Counted from the stretch's first letter, positions 7,023-15,479 are shown. The stretch: 40,597 nt of DNA from Pseudomonadota bacterium (GCA_021804825.1 JAJZGX010000011.1:1-40597), one strand, 5' to 3'. Notes: generated from the letters alone by a model not told the origin. Numbers and translations: made by a program.

Positions 7023-7532
7023 ATGCTTGATTCACGCATGACCGCGGCGGCTCTGGTTCTGGTAACACTGGCGAGTGGCGTCGCTTTCGCCGCTGATGAC
7101 AGCAGCTTTGCGCCCGGCGGCACGGCGCTTGACCACAGCAGCGAGCAGTTCCGCAATTTGAAGATTGTCATGGATTTGAAGGCAGTCTCGCCGGCCAGCA
7201 TCAATTTCGGCGCCATTGTCGCGGGCCGCATCATGCAGCAAACGGGCACCCAACTGGTCGTTGTCGTCGAAGGCCCGGCGATCAAGGTCTTCGCCAAGAA
7301 AAACTATATCGATCACCAGGGCATCGTCGATAGTTGGGTCAAGCTGGTCAAGAGCGGCGTCAAGGTGGAATATTGCGGCAATTCGGTTCATGGCGCGGGT
7401 CTCAAACCGTCAGACATGGCCGGATTGAGCGCCGCCAAGCCAGCGGTGGTCAATCTTGGTGCGTTCCCGACCCTTGCTCATTACGAGACGGACGGGTTCA
7501 AACCCATCGTCGTTGAATTGCTCGACAAATAG
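7023..7532 (+). CDS. Exported single-cysteine DsrE-like protein 2
   Basis: A 169-residue protein with a signal peptide (hydrophobic stretch about 7-21, AFA|A near residue 24) and a DsrE-like domain. Its only cysteine is C118 in VEYCGNSVHG, aligned with C113 of the preceding protein. The two are diverged paralogues: they share the strand-helix layout (LKIVMDLKAVSP here, VKIVIPVTAVNP there) and the C-x-N-S motif but little else. DsrE-fold proteins commonly form trimers or hexamers, so the pair may build a mixed periplasmic oligomer. GGGGGTGACC lies just ahead of the ATG. It ends the plus-strand sulfur series, facing the rhodanese gene. Confidence 0.78.
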   Translation: MLDSRMTAAALVLVTLASGVAFAADDSSFAPGGTALDHSSEQFRNLKIVMDLKAVSPASINFGAIVAGRIMQQTGTQLVVVVEGPAIKVFAKKNYIDHQGIVDSWVKLVKSGVKVEYCGNSVHGAGLKPSDMAGLSAAKPAVVNLGAFPTLAHYETDGFKPIVVELLDK

Positions 7533-7534
7533 CC

Positions 7535-7564
7535 GCGCCTCCGGCGTTGCGGCCGGAATGGCGC
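7535..7564 (+). terminator. Hairpin after the exported DsrE pair
   Basis: GCGCC (7535-7539) plus CCGG (7541-7544) pair with CCGG (7553-7556) plus GGCGC (7560-7564), giving a GC-rich interrupted stem two bases after the stop codon. There is no T-run. It lies in the 76-bp convergent gap between exported dsrE 2 and the rhodanese gene, where a shared end of transcription is expected. Confidence 0.4.
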
Positions 7565-7608
7565 ATGAAATGCTTAGGCCTTCGCCGCGCAGCGGTATCA
7601 GGTGGCGC

Positions 7609-7929
7609 TCATGTGGCGATCGGCTCGCCCGCATCGGCCCATCCGAGCATGCCGCCACGGTAATGCACCTTGATATCGCTGCGCCCTTGCGCCTGCGCCA
7701 ACTCAAGCGCTGTCACCGAGCGGCGGCCCGAACGGCAGATGAACACGACGGTCTTGTCGGACGGTGGCGGCAACTCATGGGCGTTGAAGCGCGACAGCGG
7801 TTGCAGCAAGGCACCGGCGACATGGCCCTCGGCATATTCGTCATCCTCGCGCACATCAACCAGCAGAATTTTTCCTTCCGACAAGCCCTGCTTCAACGTG
7901 CCAAGTTCAATGGTTTCGATGATGCTCAT
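7609..7929 (-). CDS. Single-domain rhodanese (GlpE-like)
   Basis: A 106-residue rhodanese domain. It has the entry motif LLVDVREDDEY (22-32) and the six-residue active-site loop after C65 in CRSGRRS, typical of sulfurtransferases that take sulfane sulfur from thiosulfate or a protein persulfide. Length is that of GlpE/PspE-type single domains; there is no signal peptide, so it acts in the cytoplasm. It is convergent with the sulfur operon, 76 bp from exported dsrE 2. Rhodanese-TusA-DsrE2 trios are known sulfur-transfer modules, and this gene provides the rhodanese member, although on the opposite strand. Substrate and direction of transfer are inferred. Confidence 0.9.
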   Translation of the reverse strand: MSIIETIELGTLKQGLSEGKILLVDVREDDEYAEGHVAGALLQPLSRFNAHELPPPSDKTVVFICRSGRRSVTALELAQAQGRSDIKVHYRGGMLGWADAGEPIAT

Positions 7930-8025
7930 GAAATTTTATCCAGATCCAACGAGATGCGGCCTTGTGCCACAGCGAAGATGATGCCGCAACCCGGCCCCGC
8001 GCCAGCAGATGCCCGGCACTAGGTG

Positions 8026-8604
8026 TCAAAGAGGCGGCGCTTGCCGCGGCGCAAAGCTGACGAAGCGCAGGATCGTGAAAAACGCCAACGCCATGAAGCT
8101 GTGCAGGAAGGCGGCGGGCGGCACGCTGACCCCCAGATGGGCATTGAGGCGAAAGCTGGCAGCGCCCAGCAGCAGCAAAAGCCCGACCATCTGCCGGGGA
8201 CGGTCAAGCCGCAGCGCTCCTGCCAGCAGGATCGCCAGCATCGACACAACCGCGACAGCTTCGAGCACGGCTTTGGGGCCATGCAGGCCAACCACCACCA
8301 GCCCCAGCGCGCATGCTGCCAGCGCCAGCGCCCAGGCGAGGGCAGCGCGCCGCGCCAAGGGTGATTGCGGCCAGATCAGCCCCAGCGCCAGCATCGGCAG
8401 GCCACTCACCGCAGCGATCAGGCTCAGCGCATCATGCAGGCCATAGAGCGGCAACAGCCCCCCGTAGGTGATGGCGCCGACGAGCGCGGCAATCGCCGTC
8501 AGCAGGCTACCGATTTGCAGGGCAGGCAGCGCCCGGCCCGGCCAGGCGGCGACGCCAAAGCCGGTCAGAGCCAGCAGAAAATCGGTCAAGGCTGCGGCGA
8601 TCAT
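8026..8604 (-). CDS. Uncharacterised small integral membrane protein
   Basis: A 192-residue hydrophobic protein with about six transmembrane helices made mostly of Ala, Leu, Gly and Val. I do not recognise the family. The ATG at 8604 is preceded by AGGAG nine bases upstream and starts 13 bp after the stop of gloB, so the two probably share a transcript. An in-frame start further upstream would overlap gloB and has no ribosome site. The last helix is followed by a short basic tail (RFVSFAPRQAPP). No charged or metal-binding motif stands out, apart from a histidine in each of several helices (for example LNAHLG and LHSF near the C-terminus). Confidence 0.7.
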   Translation of the reverse strand: MIAAALTDFLLALTGFGVAAWPGRALPALQIGSLLTAIAALVGAITYGGLLPLYGLHDALSLIAAVSGLPMLALGLIWPQSPLARRAALAWALALAACALGLVVVGLHGPKAVLEAVAVVSMLAILLAGALRLDRPRQMVGLLLLLGAASFRLNAHLGVSVPPAAFLHSFMALAFFTILRFVSFAPRQAPPL

Positions 8605-8617
8605 GATTGCAGGCTCC

Positions 8618-9388
8618 TCAGGCGCGGTCTTTGGCGCTGCGCAGCGCCGCAAATACCGCGGCCGGTTCGGCCCCGGTCATGTTGATCGCGCGTTGCAGAC
8701 CGGGATCGTCGGCCCGCAAGAACGGATTGGTGGCAAGTTCATCCGCCATGGTCGAGGGCACTGTCGGCTTGCCCGCCGCCCTCAGCGCTGCAACCACCTG
8801 CATGCGCTGGTGCAGGGCGGCATTGTCCGGCTCGATGCCAAGCGCAAAGCGACCATTGTTCATCGTGTATTCGTGCCCGCAATAAACCATGGTGGCGGGC
8901 GGAAGCTGGCGCAATTTCGCCAGTGAAACCCACATCACCGGCAGGGGTGTTTCAAACACCCGCCCACAGCCGAGCGCAAACAGCGTATCCCCGGCAAACA
9001 GCAGGCCCGCCTCTGCGAAATAATAGCAGATATGGCCCGCGGTGTGCCCCGGCGTCGTCATCACCTGCCCATGCAGGCTGCCAACACTGACGCGGTCATG
9101 CTCGCCAAGGCGCAGATCAAGCGCCCCGATCTTGGCCTCTTCCGTCGCCGGGCCACTCACCCGCGCTTGCGGATATTGCTGGCGCAGGGCGCCGATGCCC
9201 TGCACATGATCCTTGTGGTGGTGGGTCACCAGAATGTCGCTCAACGTCCAGCCGCGCTCTGCCAGCGCCGCCAGAATGGGGGCAGCCTCAGGCGCATCTA
9301 TGGCCGCTGTTGCGCCGGTGGCCTCGTCATGCAGCAGCACGCCATAATTATCGGCAAGGCAGGGGAAGATTGCAATTTCATGTGCCAT
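8618..9388 (-). CDS. gloB: Hydroxyacylglutathione hydrolase (glyoxalase II)
   Basis: A 256-residue metallo-beta-lactamase-fold enzyme. The metal motif T-H-H-H-K-D-H is at 55-61, GHTAGH and FAGDTLFALGCGR follow, and the C-terminal glutathione-binding signature CGHEYTMNNGRFA is present. These mark glyoxalase II, which hydrolyses S-lactoylglutathione in methylglyoxal detoxification, rather than persulfide dioxygenase. The start is the only ATG consistent with the family N-terminus (MAHEIAIFPCLADNYG); GGAAGGAG is rather far upstream (about 21 bp). It diverges from a methyltransferase gene, a pairing frequent in Alphaproteobacteria. Confidence 0.93.
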   Translation of the reverse strand: MAHEIAIFPCLADNYGVLLHDEATGATAAIDAPEAAPILAALAERGWTLSDILVTHHHKDHVQGIGALRQQYPQARVSGPATEEAKIGALDLRLGEHDRVSVGSLHGQVMTTPGHTAGHICYYFAEAGLLFAGDTLFALGCGRVFETPLPVMWVSLAKLRQLPPATMVYCGHEYTMNNGRFALGIEPDNAALHQRMQVVAALRAAGKPTVPSTMADELATNPFLRADDPGLQRAINMTGAEPAAVFAALRSAKDRA

Positions 9389-9473
9389 GTCGGTCTCGCT
9401 CGCGTAATATCTCCTTCCATAGCGCCCGCACTTGGCAGGGGTCAAACCGCAAACTCGAAGGATGGCTTGCAAG

Positions 9474-10229
9474 ATGAGCGCCATGATGAAGCCGGATGTC
9501 GTTGATCTCCAGAGCTTTTACGCATCGCCTCTGGGCCATGTCGCGCAACTCGCCATCAAGCGCATTGTCGCCGAACTATGGCCCAACAGCCTCGGCTTGT
9601 CAGTTCTCGGCCTCGGCTATGCCGCGCCATGGCTGGATGATCTGGCGCGAGATGCGGTGCGCGCCATCGCCTTCATGCCGGCCGAAATGGGCATTGCCGC
9701 CTGGCCGGCAGAAGGCCCCTCGGCAACCGCCCTGGTTGACACGTTGCGCCTGCCGCTGCCCGATGCTTGCGTTGACCGGCTTTTGCTCGTCCATGCGCTT
9801 GAAACCAGCGCCGATGCCGAGCGCTTTCTCGCCGAAATCTGGCGTGTTCTGGCACCGGCGGGTCGGTTGATCGCTCTGGTTCCGAACCGGCGCGGGCTTT
9901 GGGCGCGGTTTGACCACACACCATTCGGGATCGGGCGGCCATTTTCGCGCGGGCAATTGCGCGAGATCATGCGCGAGGCCTTGCTCTCACCGCTCACCAT
10001 CCGCGAGGCGCTCTATATGCCGCCCTCTGATGATCGTCTGTTTCTGCAACTGGCTCCGGCGCTTGAAGCGGCGGGGCGGCGGCTGGCCTTGCCGGGTGCC
10101 GGTGTGCTCGCGGTCGAGGCGACCAAACTGCTCTATCGCCCCGTCAGCCTGCGTGTGACGCAGCCGCGCGCGGCCAGGGCGATGCGGCCGGCCTTGGCGG
10201 GGTTGGGGGTCATGGCTCACAAGCCTTGA
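9474..10229 (+). CDS. Class I SAM-dependent methyltransferase
   Basis: A protein of about 251 residues resembling the methyltransferase domain proteins found next to gloB. The SAM-binding region is LSVLGLGYAAPWL, looser than the usual E/D-x-G-x-G-x-G, and is followed by LRLPLPDACVDRLLLVHALE and an EIWRVLAPAGRLIALVPNR post-motif typical of this class. The substrate is not known. Two nearby ATGs (9474 and 9483) are possible; AAGGA about ten bases before 9474 favours that one. Its 3' end overlaps the 3' end of the convergent xdhB by 20 bp. Confidence 0.82.
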   Translation: MSAMMKPDVVDLQSFYASPLGHVAQLAIKRIVAELWPNSLGLSVLGLGYAAPWLDDLARDAVRAIAFMPAEMGIAAWPAEGPSATALVDTLRLPLPDACVDRLLLVHALETSADAERFLAEIWRVLAPAGRLIALVPNRRGLWARFDHTPFGIGRPFSRGQLREIMREALLSPLTIREALYMPPSDDRLFLQLAPALEAAGRRLALPGAGVLAVEATKLLYRPVSLRVTQPRAARAMRPALAGLGVMAHKP

Positions 10230-12522
10230 GCCTGCGCACCGCTGCCAGCACCCGCTCCGGCGTTGCCGGCGCATCGAGGCAGGGGCATGTGCGATAATCC
10301 GCGACGCTGGCCACCGCATCGCTGAGCGCATGCAACACGCTGATTGCCAGCATCAGCGGCGGCTCGCCCACGGCCTTCGAGCGGTAAATCGTCGCCGCGC
10401 CATGCGCCAGACCTTGCGCCAAAGTCACCCGGAAATCCGGCGGCGTGTCGCGACAGGCCGGAATTTTATAGGTCGAAGGCGCATGGGTCGCGAGCCTGCC
10501 TTTGGCATCGAACACCAGTTCCTCGGTGGTGAGCCAGCCCATGCCTTGAATGAAGCCGCCTTCCATCTGGCCACGATCAATCGCTTCATTCAGCGGTTGC
10601 CCGACATCATGCAGAATATCGACACGCAGCACTTTATATTCGCCGGTCAGCGTGTCGATCGCCACCTCGCTCACCGCCGCACCCCAGGCGAAATAATAGA
10701 ACGGCTGCCCTTTGCCGCTGGCGCGATCCCAGTGAATTTCCGGTGTGGCATAAAAGCCCGTGGCTGAAAGCTGGATCCGCGCGCCATAGGCCGCCTGCAC
10801 CAGCCCCGCAAAGCTCAGGATATCAGCGCCCAGAACGACGCCTTCTTGCGTGAAGCGCACCTGCTCCGGCTTCAGGTGATAATGCTGGCAGGCAAAATCG
10901 ATCAGCCTTGTTTTCAGCGTCAGCGCCGCTGCTTCGGCGGCCTTGCCGTTGAGATCGGCCCCCGATGAAGCTGCGGTGGCCGAAGTGTTGGGCACTTTGC
11001 CGGTGTTGGTCGCGCTGATCCGAATGGCGTCATGGCGCACCTGCAGCGTGCGCGCCACCACTTCGATGATCTTGCTATGCAGGCCCTGGCCCATTTCTGT
11101 GCCACCATGGTTCACCTGCACGGAGCCATCCGTATAGATATGCAGCAGCGCACCCGCCTGGTTGAACGCCGTTGCCGTGAAAGAAATGCCGAATTTGACT
11201 GGTGTCAGGGCTATGCCATGGCGAATGACCGGACTTTGCGCATTGAAAGCCTTGATCGCGGCGCGCCGGGCGCGGTAATCGCTGCTGGCCTCAAGCTGCT
11301 CGATGATGGCGAGACCGTTGAGATCGCCAATCGTCTGGTGGTAGGGCGTGACATCGCGCCCCTTCGCGTAAAGATTGGCCTTGCGCACATCCAGTGGGTC
11401 TTGCCCCGTGGCATAGGCAATCTCCTCCATCAGCCGTTCGGCGGCCAACATGCCCTGCGGCCCGCCAAAGCCGCGAAAGGCAGTGTTTGACGGCGTATTG
11501 GTTTTGAGCGGTTGCGACACCAATTTCACGGCCGGATAAAAATAGGCATTATCGGCGTGGAACAGCGCCCGATCCGTCACCGGGCCGGATAAATCGGCGC
11601 TGAAGCCGCAACGCGCCGCAAGCTGCATCACCACCGCCTCGACGCGCCCGTCAGCTTTGAACGCTGCGTCAAAGCTCATCAGAAAATCATGGCGCTTGCC
11701 GGTAATGATGAAATCATCATCGCGGTCAGGCCGAATTTTGGCAGCCCGTCCCGTTGCCTTTGCCACCAGCGCGGCTAGGCCGGCAAACAGGTTGCCCTGC
11801 GTCTCCTTGCCGCCGAACGCCCCGCCCATGCGGCGCACCTCGACAATCACCGCATGACGCGCAACACCCAGCACCGCCGCGACCATGCTTTGCACTTCGC
11901 TGGGATGCTGCGTCGAGGAATGGACGATGATCTCGTCCGCTTCACCCGGCAAAGCCAGCGCAATCTGGCCCTCAAGATAAAAATGCTCCTGACCGCCGCA
12001 ACGCATCTGGCCACTCAGGCGGCGCGGGGCAGCATCGAGCAGCGGCGCCGGGTCGCCGCGCTGCAGCGTCATCGGCGCGCACACCACAACGCCGCCTTGT
12101 CTCGCTTCGGCAACATCAAAGATCGCGGGCAGGGGGGCATAGGAAATTCTGGCCTGCGTGACCGCGCGGCGCGCGGCAAGCCGCGAAGTCGCCGCCACGG
12201 CAAAGATCGGCTGGCCATGATAGCTGACCCGGCCATGCGCCAGCAGCGGCTCGTCATGGCTGTGGGTGGCGCTGATGTCATTGACGCCGGGAATATCGGC
12301 GGCGGTGTACACCCCGACAACACCCTCCGCCCGGCGCACATCGTCAAGCGCCATGCCGGTGATTTCGGCATGGGCCTCGCTCGCGAGGCCAAGGGCTATA
12401 TGCAGCATCCCGGCAGGCTCGGGCATGTCATCAATATAGATCGCCGATCCCGCGACATGCCGCGCCGCCGATTCATGCGGCACTGCGGGTGTGACCGCCT
12501 GTGGCCAAGGCATTTCCAGCAA
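10210..12522 (-). CDS. xdhB: Xanthine dehydrogenase molybdopterin-binding subunit
   Basis: About 770 residues, the length of XdhB. It opens with the PHESAARHVAGSAIYIDD segment and carries the MGGAFGGKET motif with its substrate-contacting glutamate, the FRGFGGPQG loop with the substrate arginine, and the catalytic glutamate E720 in KAVGEPPLML. It should bind the molybdenum cofactor and hydroxylate hypoxanthine or xanthine with an XdhA (FAD/2Fe-2S) subunit. A TTG start is chosen because AAGGAGG stands eight bases before it; an ATG at 12513 is the alternative. No xdhA or xdhC lies next to it: upstream on the same strand is a solute-binding protein, and downstream a convergent methyltransferase. 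Confidence 0.93.
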   Translation of the reverse strand: MLEMPWPQAVTPAVPHESAARHVAGSAIYIDDMPEPAGMLHIALGLASEAHAEITGMALDDVRRAEGVVGVYTAADIPGVNDISATHSHDEPLLAHGRVSYHGQPIFAVAATSRLAARRAVTQARISYAPLPAIFDVAEARQGGVVVCAPMTLQRGDPAPLLDAAPRRLSGQMRCGGQEHFYLEGQIALALPGEADEIIVHSSTQHPSEVQSMVAAVLGVARHAVIVEVRRMGGAFGGKETQGNLFAGLAALVAKATGRAAKIRPDRDDDFIITGKRHDFLMSFDAAFKADGRVEAVVMQLAARCGFSADLSGPVTDRALFHADNAYFYPAVKLVSQPLKTNTPSNTAFRGFGGPQGMLAAERLMEEIAYATGQDPLDVRKANLYAKGRDVTPYHQTIGDLNGLAIIEQLEASSDYRARRAAIKAFNAQSPVIRHGIALTPVKFGISFTATAFNQAGALLHIYTDGSVQVNHGGTEMGQGLHSKIIEVVARTLQVRHDAIRISATNTGKVPNTSATAASSGADLNGKAAEAAALTLKTRLIDFACQHYHLKPEQVRFTQEGVVLGADILSFAGLVQAAYGARIQLSATGFYATPEIHWDRASGKGQPFYYFAWGAAVSEVAIDTLTGEYKVLRVDILHDVGQPLNEAIDRGQMEGGFIQGMGWLTTEELVFDAKGRLATHAPSTYKIPACRDTPPDFRVTLAQGLAHGAATIYRSKAVGEPPLMLAISVLHALSDAVASVADYRTCPCLDAPATPERVLAAVRRLKACEP

Positions 12523-12619
12523 CCCGCGCGCCTCCTTCTGTCCAAAGACCTGCGCCCAATGTGAAGGCAACGCCGCGCGGGCGCTGCCACCACGATCCCT
12601 TTGCTGCAAAATGCGCCTG

Positions 12620-13762
12620 TTATTTTACAATAGCAAACTTGCCGTCCTTCACCTGCAACATCACGCGGGCGCGATCATCGACGCCATTGCGATCCGTCGC
12701 GGTGTAATTGTAAACGCCCTGACTGCCGGCGATATTATGCTCGGTGAGCAGGGCCTTGCGAATGCCGTTGCGGAATGCCGCCGTGCCGGGCTTGCCCGCC
12801 TTCAGCGCGTCCGGAACCAGGCGCTCCAAGATCAGATAAGTATCCCAGATCTGTGCCCCGAACTGGGTGCGCGTATTGGCGCCATATTTGCCCTCATAGG
12901 CCTTCAGATAGGCGAGGCCGGGCGCTTTGGTCGGTGATGAGTCATCTTGCAATTCTGCGACCATCACCGGGCCTGAGGGCAGGATCGCGCCCTCGGCGTC
13001 CTTGCCTGCAACGCGGATGAAATCATTCGAGACGGCGCCGTGCGTCTGGTAGATCAGGCCCTTGTAGCCGTGATCGCGCAGCGCGGTTTGGGGCAGCGCC
13101 GCGGCTGTGCCGGAGGCCGCCACCAGCACCGCGTCCGGCTTGGCGGCAATCAGCCGCAAAGCCTGCCCGGTGACAGAAGTATCGGCACGGGCAAAGCGCT
13201 CATTGCCGTCCAGCTTCATGCCCATGGCGACACCATCATGGTTGAAATCATTCAGCCACAGGTCGCCCCAGACATCATTATAGCCGATGATGCCGACGGT
13301 TTTGACATGATGCTGCTTCATGTTTTCAAAAATGCCCTTGCCCATCAGCGGCACCGGCTGCGGCAGCACCACCGTCCATTTGGCCTGAGCCGGAGAGATC
13401 GGCATGGGCGCTTGCGAAAAATCCGGCACACCGGCTTCGGTCGCGACATTCGAGACCGCAATGGCACCGGGCGTGATCGACGAGCCCACCAGCACATCGA
13501 CCTTGTCTTCGGTCACCAGTTTGCGCGCATTGGCCGTGGCCTTGGCTGGATCGCCGCCGTCATCGAGCACGATGTAATCGACCTTCTGGCCAGCAATGGT
13601 CTTGGGCAGAATGGCGATGGATTTCAGTTCGGGCAGGCCGAGCGCTGCGGCCGGCCCGGTGGTGGAAAGGCTGAAGCCGATCTTGATGTCGCGCGCGGCG
13701 GCGCTCGCAGTCATGGCGGCCAGTGCCACGGTGCCGAGCCAAAGGACATTCATATGTTTCAT
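12620..13762 (-). CDS. Liv-type ABC transporter solute-binding protein
   Basis: A 380-residue periplasmic protein with a signal peptide (MKHMNVLWLG..., cleavage after ASAAA near residue 23) and the type I solute-binding fold (IKIGFSLSTTGPAAALG at the mature N-terminus; LVGSSITPGAIAVSNVATEAGVP). Such proteins serve branched-chain amino acid-type ABC transporters, and many near aromatic-acid catabolic genes bind benzoates, phenylpropanoids or phenylacetate. Position after ligase, thiolase and thioesterase genes suggests an aromatic acid ligand. Permease and ATPase genes are absent from the window. The gap to the thioesterase is 26 bp, so it is likely part of the same transcript. Confidence 0.88.
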   Translation of the reverse strand: MKHMNVLWLGTVALAAMTASAAARDIKIGFSLSTTGPAAALGLPELKSIAILPKTIAGQKVDYIVLDDGGDPAKATANARKLVTEDKVDVLVGSSITPGAIAVSNVATEAGVPDFSQAPMPISPAQAKWTVVLPQPVPLMGKGIFENMKQHHVKTVGIIGYNDVWGDLWLNDFNHDGVAMGMKLDGNERFARADTSVTGQALRLIAAKPDAVLVAASGTAAALPQTALRDHGYKGLIYQTHGAVSNDFIRVAGKDAEGAILPSGPVMVAELQDDSSPTKAPGLAYLKAYEGKYGANTRTQFGAQIWDTYLILERLVPDALKAGKPGTAAFRNGIRKALLTEHNIAGSQGVYNYTATDRNGVDDRARVMLQVKDGKFAIVK

Positions 13763-13788
13763 TTTTTCGTCTCCCTTGTTGAATTTGA

Positions 13789-14208
13789 TTAGTCTTTGTT
13801 GAACCTTGCGATGATTTCAGCGGGCACGGGCCGAGATTTCAACCGCCCCGGAATGTCAGGATGTGGCCCGGTCCACACCCGCGTCTCAAACCCTTCGATG
13901 GCCAGTGCCTCGCCCTTGAAGACGCGATGCTCCAGATCGAAGCTCGACCTTTTCCAGGCAACGACGCGGCTTTCAATCGTGATGATCTCCCCGAAGGCCG
14001 AGGGTATCAGAAAGCGCGCCCGCGTATCAACCATCGGCCAGCCGATGAAGTCGAAGCGTTGCCGCAACTCCTGCTTGGGAAAACCCGCGGTGGCGAAAAG
14101 AGCAGCGGTCGACGCATCGAACATCGCAAAATAGCGCGGATAGAACACGATGCCGGCGGGGTCGCAATCGCCCCATTCAATCATCACGTCACGGCGGTTG
14201 CTGAACAT
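13789..14208 (-). CDS. Acyl-CoA thioesterase, 4-hydroxybenzoyl-CoA thioesterase family
   Basis: A 139-residue hot-dog-fold protein with the 4HBT active-site signature EWGDCDPAGIVFYPRYF; D16 matches the catalytic aspartate of Pseudomonas 4-hydroxybenzoyl-CoA thioesterase. It should release a free acid from an aroyl- or acyl-CoA, either as a pathway step or to prevent CoA sequestration. The ATG with GAGG six bases upstream was chosen; a GTG at 14220 overlapping the thiolase stop (GTGA) is an alternative. It sits immediately downstream of the thiolase gene in the same operon. The preferred acyl group is not visible from sequence. Confidence 0.88.
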   Translation of the reverse strand: MFSNRRDVMIEWGDCDPAGIVFYPRYFAMFDASTAALFATAGFPKQELRQRFDFIGWPMVDTRARFLIPSAFGEIITIESRVVAWKRSSFDLEHRVFKGEALAIEGFETRVWTGPHPDIPGRLKSRPVPAEIIARFNKD

Positions 14209-14216
14209 CTGTGACC

Positions 14217-15476
14217 TCACTTTTGCGGTGGCGTGCCGTAATTCGGATTCTCGATCAGCATGGCAATGCCCTGACCGCCGCCGATGCAGGCCGAAGCTAT
14301 GCCATAGCGCAGCCCGCGCCGCCGCAATTCGCGGGCCGCGGTCAGCGCCAGCCTGATGCCGGTCGCGCCGAGCGGGTGGCCGATGGCGATGGCCCCGCCA
14401 TTGACGTTGAGCCGCGCGTCATCGAGTTCAAGTTCGCGGGCACAGGCCATCACCTGCGCACCGAAAGCCTCATTGATTTCAATCCGGTCGATGGCATCGA
14501 TGGTCAACCCAGCCCGTGCCAGCACCGCGCGGATCGCGGGCACCGGGCCGATGCCCATGAAAGCGGGCTCGACACCCACCGCCGCGCAGGCGCGGATCAT
14601 CGCCAGCGGCGTTTTGCCGAGCGCGCGGGCATGGCTGCCGGAGGTGACAACGAGCGCTGCCGCACCATCGACCACCGCCGAAGAATTGCCGCCCGTCTGC
14701 ACGCCGCCAAAGGCCGGCCGGATTTTGGCCAGCACGTCCAGCGGCGAGGGTCGCACATGGCTGTCGCGCGTCACACGCTCACCCTTGCGCAGCCTGATGG
14801 CGCGGTCGGCAAGGCCGTCGCGGGAGAAGACCTCGTCGGCGACCTCCACCCATTCGTCGGCAAAAAAGCCGTCAGCCTCGGCCTGCAAGGCCCGCGCAAA
14901 GGACCGCGCGGCGAAGGCATCGACCTCGTCGCGGGTGATTTGATGGCGTTTGGCCAGATTTTCCGCCGTTCCGCCCATGGAAAATCCGCAGGCGGGGTCG
15001 AGCAGGGCCTCCCAGAGAAAATCCTTGAATTCAACCTGACCCATGCGAAATCCGGAGCGGGATGTGTAGGACGCCACCGGATTGCGGCTCATCGATTCAG
15101 CGCCAACACAAAGCGCCGCGTCGGCGCGCTTGAGCGCCACGGCGTCGGCGGCCTGCGACATGACCTCGATGCCGGTGCCGCAGACGCGCTGCACCAGATG
15201 CGCCGGCACGGCTTGCGGAACGCCGCAATAAAGGCCGATATGACGCGGCAGCATGTAGGCGTCGAAGCTCGCCTGCGCCATCGAGCCGCAAATGACAGTG
15301 CCGATCTCCTGCGCGCCGATCCCGGCTTTGGCCAGCGCGGCACGCCCAGCCTTGATACCAAGATCAATCGGCGAGACGCCCGCCAGCGCCCCGGTATAAT
15401 CGGTGAATGGCGTGCGCTGGCCATCGAGCAGCGCCACATCATCCCATTGCATCGTCAGTGCCTGCACAGCCGTCAT
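14217..15476 (-). CDS. Thiolase (acetyl-CoA C-acyltransferase)
   Basis: A 419-residue degradative thiolase with the complete catalytic set: nucleophile C99 (QRVCGTG), NEAFGAQ, H367 (GHPLGATG) and C397 (ACIGGGQG). It would cleave a 3-ketoacyl-CoA to acetyl-CoA and a shortened acyl-CoA, for example 3-keto-phenylpropanoyl-CoA to benzoyl-type CoA or beta-ketoadipyl-CoA to succinyl-CoA. It lies between the feruloyl-CoA synthetase-like ligase (3 bp gap) and the thioesterase (overlap), so it acts in the pathway begun by that ligase. A 3-hydroxyacyl-CoA dehydrogenase, needed between the hydratase and this enzyme in a beta-oxidation route, is not encoded in the cluster. Confidence 0.92.
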   Translation of the reverse strand: MTAVQALTMQWDDVALLDGQRTPFTDYTGALAGVSPIDLGIKAGRAALAKAGIGAQEIGTVICGSMAQASFDAYMLPRHIGLYCGVPQAVPAHLVQRVCGTGIEVMSQAADAVALKRADAALCVGAESMSRNPVASYTSRSGFRMGQVEFKDFLWEALLDPACGFSMGGTAENLAKRHQITRDEVDAFAARSFARALQAEADGFFADEWVEVADEVFSRDGLADRAIRLRKGERVTRDSHVRPSPLDVLAKIRPAFGGVQTGGNSSAVVDGAAALVVTSGSHARALGKTPLAMIRACAAVGVEPAFMGIGPVPAIRAVLARAGLTIDAIDRIEINEAFGAQVMACARELELDDARLNVNGGAIAIGHPLGATGIRLALTAARELRRRGLRYGIASACIGGGQGIAMLIENPNYGTPPQK

Positions 15477-15479
15477 CTT

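Noticed and set aside
8618-9388. Persulfide dioxygenase (ETHE1/BLH type) as the identity of the metallo-beta-lactamase protein near the sulfur genes
   Set aside because: The C-terminal CGHEYTMNNGRFA signature and the 256-residue length are those of glyoxalase II; ETHE1 lacks them.
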